64,000 nt of DNA from an uncultured Paracoccaceae bacterium (GTDB lineage: Bacteria; Pseudomonadota; Alphaproteobacteria; Rhodobacterales; Rhodobacteraceae), in contig CATOSB010000004.1 of NCBI GenBank assembly GCA_951812305.1, forward strand, positions 310,001-374,000, given 5' to 3'. A program made the position numbers and the translations under genes. The notes under the pieces were generated by a model. The model made no database searches and had not been told where the DNA came from. It worked only from the letters and a program-made list of their open reading frames with translations. Shown piece by piece: positions 62,581 to 64,000 of the stretch; positions within the stretch are counted from its first letter, which is position 1; each line of letters opens with the position of its first letter.

Positions 62581-63745
62581 CCAAGGGTTATTCAATCTGA
62601 CCGACTTTCGCCCAGTTGCGGCTTGCGATGGATGTGATGGTTTGCGGTCTTGCGATGAGGTTGTTCCAGGCCTCGCACCCCGCGTCGAGAATCGCGTCAT
62701 ATGTGTCGAACGTCCGGTTTGCGAGCCATGTCTGGCGGAGATATTGCCAAATGTTTTCGGTTGGATTCAGCTCTGGTGATTTGGGCGGCAGAAACATGAG
62801 CGACAGGTTTTGCGGGATTTCCAGAGCGGATGTCGTGTGCCAGCCGGCTTGGTCCATGAGGATGACGGCGTGGGCGCCATCGGAGACAATTTTGCTGATT
62901 TCTTCCAGGTGGCGCTGCATCGCATAGGTGTCGGCTGCTGGCATCATGATCGCCGCGCCGGTGCCGCGTTCGGGGCAGATGGCGCCAAAAAGATACGCAT
63001 TTTGGTAACGCTGATCGGCGGGCTGGCGGGGCCGTGTGCCCTTGCGTGCCCACTGGCGGACGCGGGTGTTCTTCTGACCGAGACGCATCTCGTCCTGGAA
63101 CCAGATTTCGACGGGTTTGTCCGGCGGCACCCCCTGAAGCGTCTCCTTCAGATTGTCGCCGAAGTTTTTTTGAAATCCTCAATGACCTGCACGTCCTGCC
63201 CCGGGTGCTGAGGGCGTGCGCTGATGTGGGAAAAGCCCAGATTGTGCAGAATCTGCCCCACATGGCGCTCGTGATAGTCGACGCCAAAACGCGCCTTGAT
63301 CACATTCTTCAAATCGACCCGCCGCCAGCGGACGACACCGTCCTTTTCAGGATCAGGACCGGTCTCGACAAGAGCCGCCAGTTCATCCAGTTGCGCATTG
63401 TCAAGGCGGGATCGCGAGCCTCCTCGCTGCCGATCCAGCAGCCCCGCTGGACCATCAGCGTTGAAACGGAGCACCCAGTCCCTGAGCGTTTGCCGGTCCA
63501 TCCCGCCAATGCGGGCCGCAGCCCCACGCGACATGCCATCGGCGATAGCGGCAAGCGACAAAAGCCGTCGGCTCTGCCGGGCATCAGAACTCTCTGCGGC
63601 AAGCTTGCGCAGATCATTGGCGGTAAAATCGGCTCGCATCGGTATCCTGGCTGGCATCGGTGGTCTCCTTTGCCAATCTTGAATCACCTCAGCACCTCAG
63701 GCGGTACCCAAAATCCATAGCTGAGTCATTTTGAAGCACCCTTGG
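62581..63745 (-). mobile_element. IS630-family element, second copy (1165 bp), intergenic
   Basis: Same termini as 7464-8628, opposite orientation; TA at 62579-62580 and 63746-63747. Confidence 0.96.
62588..63687 (-). CDS. IS630 transposase in two frames (63148..63687 and 62588..63130 plus upstream -1 frame)
   Basis: Translations identical to the copy at 7522..8621. Confidence 0.88.
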
Positions 63746-63868
63746 TATTAGGTCAGGAACTTGCCCTAATTTCGCCGCTGCTAAATAGTCTATCGGCGTA
63801 AAGAGCAGTGTTGATTAGTATCCGGATTAATGGTTATCCACAGGTTGGCTGTGATTGGAGGCAGGTCG

Positions 63869-64000
63869 TTGGTATCGATTCGACCCATTCGCGAAGATGA
63901 CCGAAAAGCCTGGGCAGGGCTGTGGAACGGTTATCTGGAATATTATGAAACTTCCGTGCCACCAGAGGTTTATGAAGCATCCTTCACGCGGCTTTTAGGC
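63869..64000 (+). CDS. GNAT-family acetyltransferase, N-terminal part (runs off the window end)
   Basis: TTG start: VSIRPIREDDRKAWAGLWNGYLEYYETSVPPEVYEASFTRLLG. Confidence 0.75.
   Translation, partial: MVSIRPIREDDRKAWAGLWNGYLEYYETSVPPEVYEASFTRLLG

Overview
This is a 64-kb chromosomal window that looks like a Rhodobacteraceae/Roseobacter-type alphaproteobacterium, judged from gene order and families (trpGDC-moaC-moeA-lexA, ccmF-ccmH, gltA-gltX, rplM-rpsI, guaA, lipA, DUF6456/DUF6477). The backbone is ordinary housekeeping DNA. What stands out is very heavy insertion-sequence (IS) colonisation: about 14 IS copies from six groups. These are a three-ORF IS66, a single-ORF ISBst12-like IS66 (3 copies, 1601 bp), IS630 (2 copies, 1165 bp), IS256 (1 complete copy of 1386 bp and 1 truncated), IS4 (5 copies, 1190 bp, three in a tandem array) and ISAzo13 (1 copy, 1339 bp). 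For most of them I could read both termini and the target-site duplication (TSD). Removing the IS plus one TSD copy restores the reading frame of seven broken host genes: a Hint-domain protein, a TPR-sulfotransferase, comEC, a DUF2461 protein, a choline-sulfatase-like sulfatase, an FkbM methyltransferase and a DUF6456 protein. Other notable items: an IS66 copy inserted into its own relative; an IS4 triple tandem array between moeA and lexA that swaps the MoeA C-terminus; IS4 copies with a four-gamete SNP pattern suggesting gene conversion; and the decayed remnant of a tRNA-Asn-linked island carrying an integrase start and a truncated SIR2-like two-gene module, a candidate anti-phage defence system. 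No CRISPR array or rRNA was seen. All calls come from reading the sequence and translations; no database search was run.
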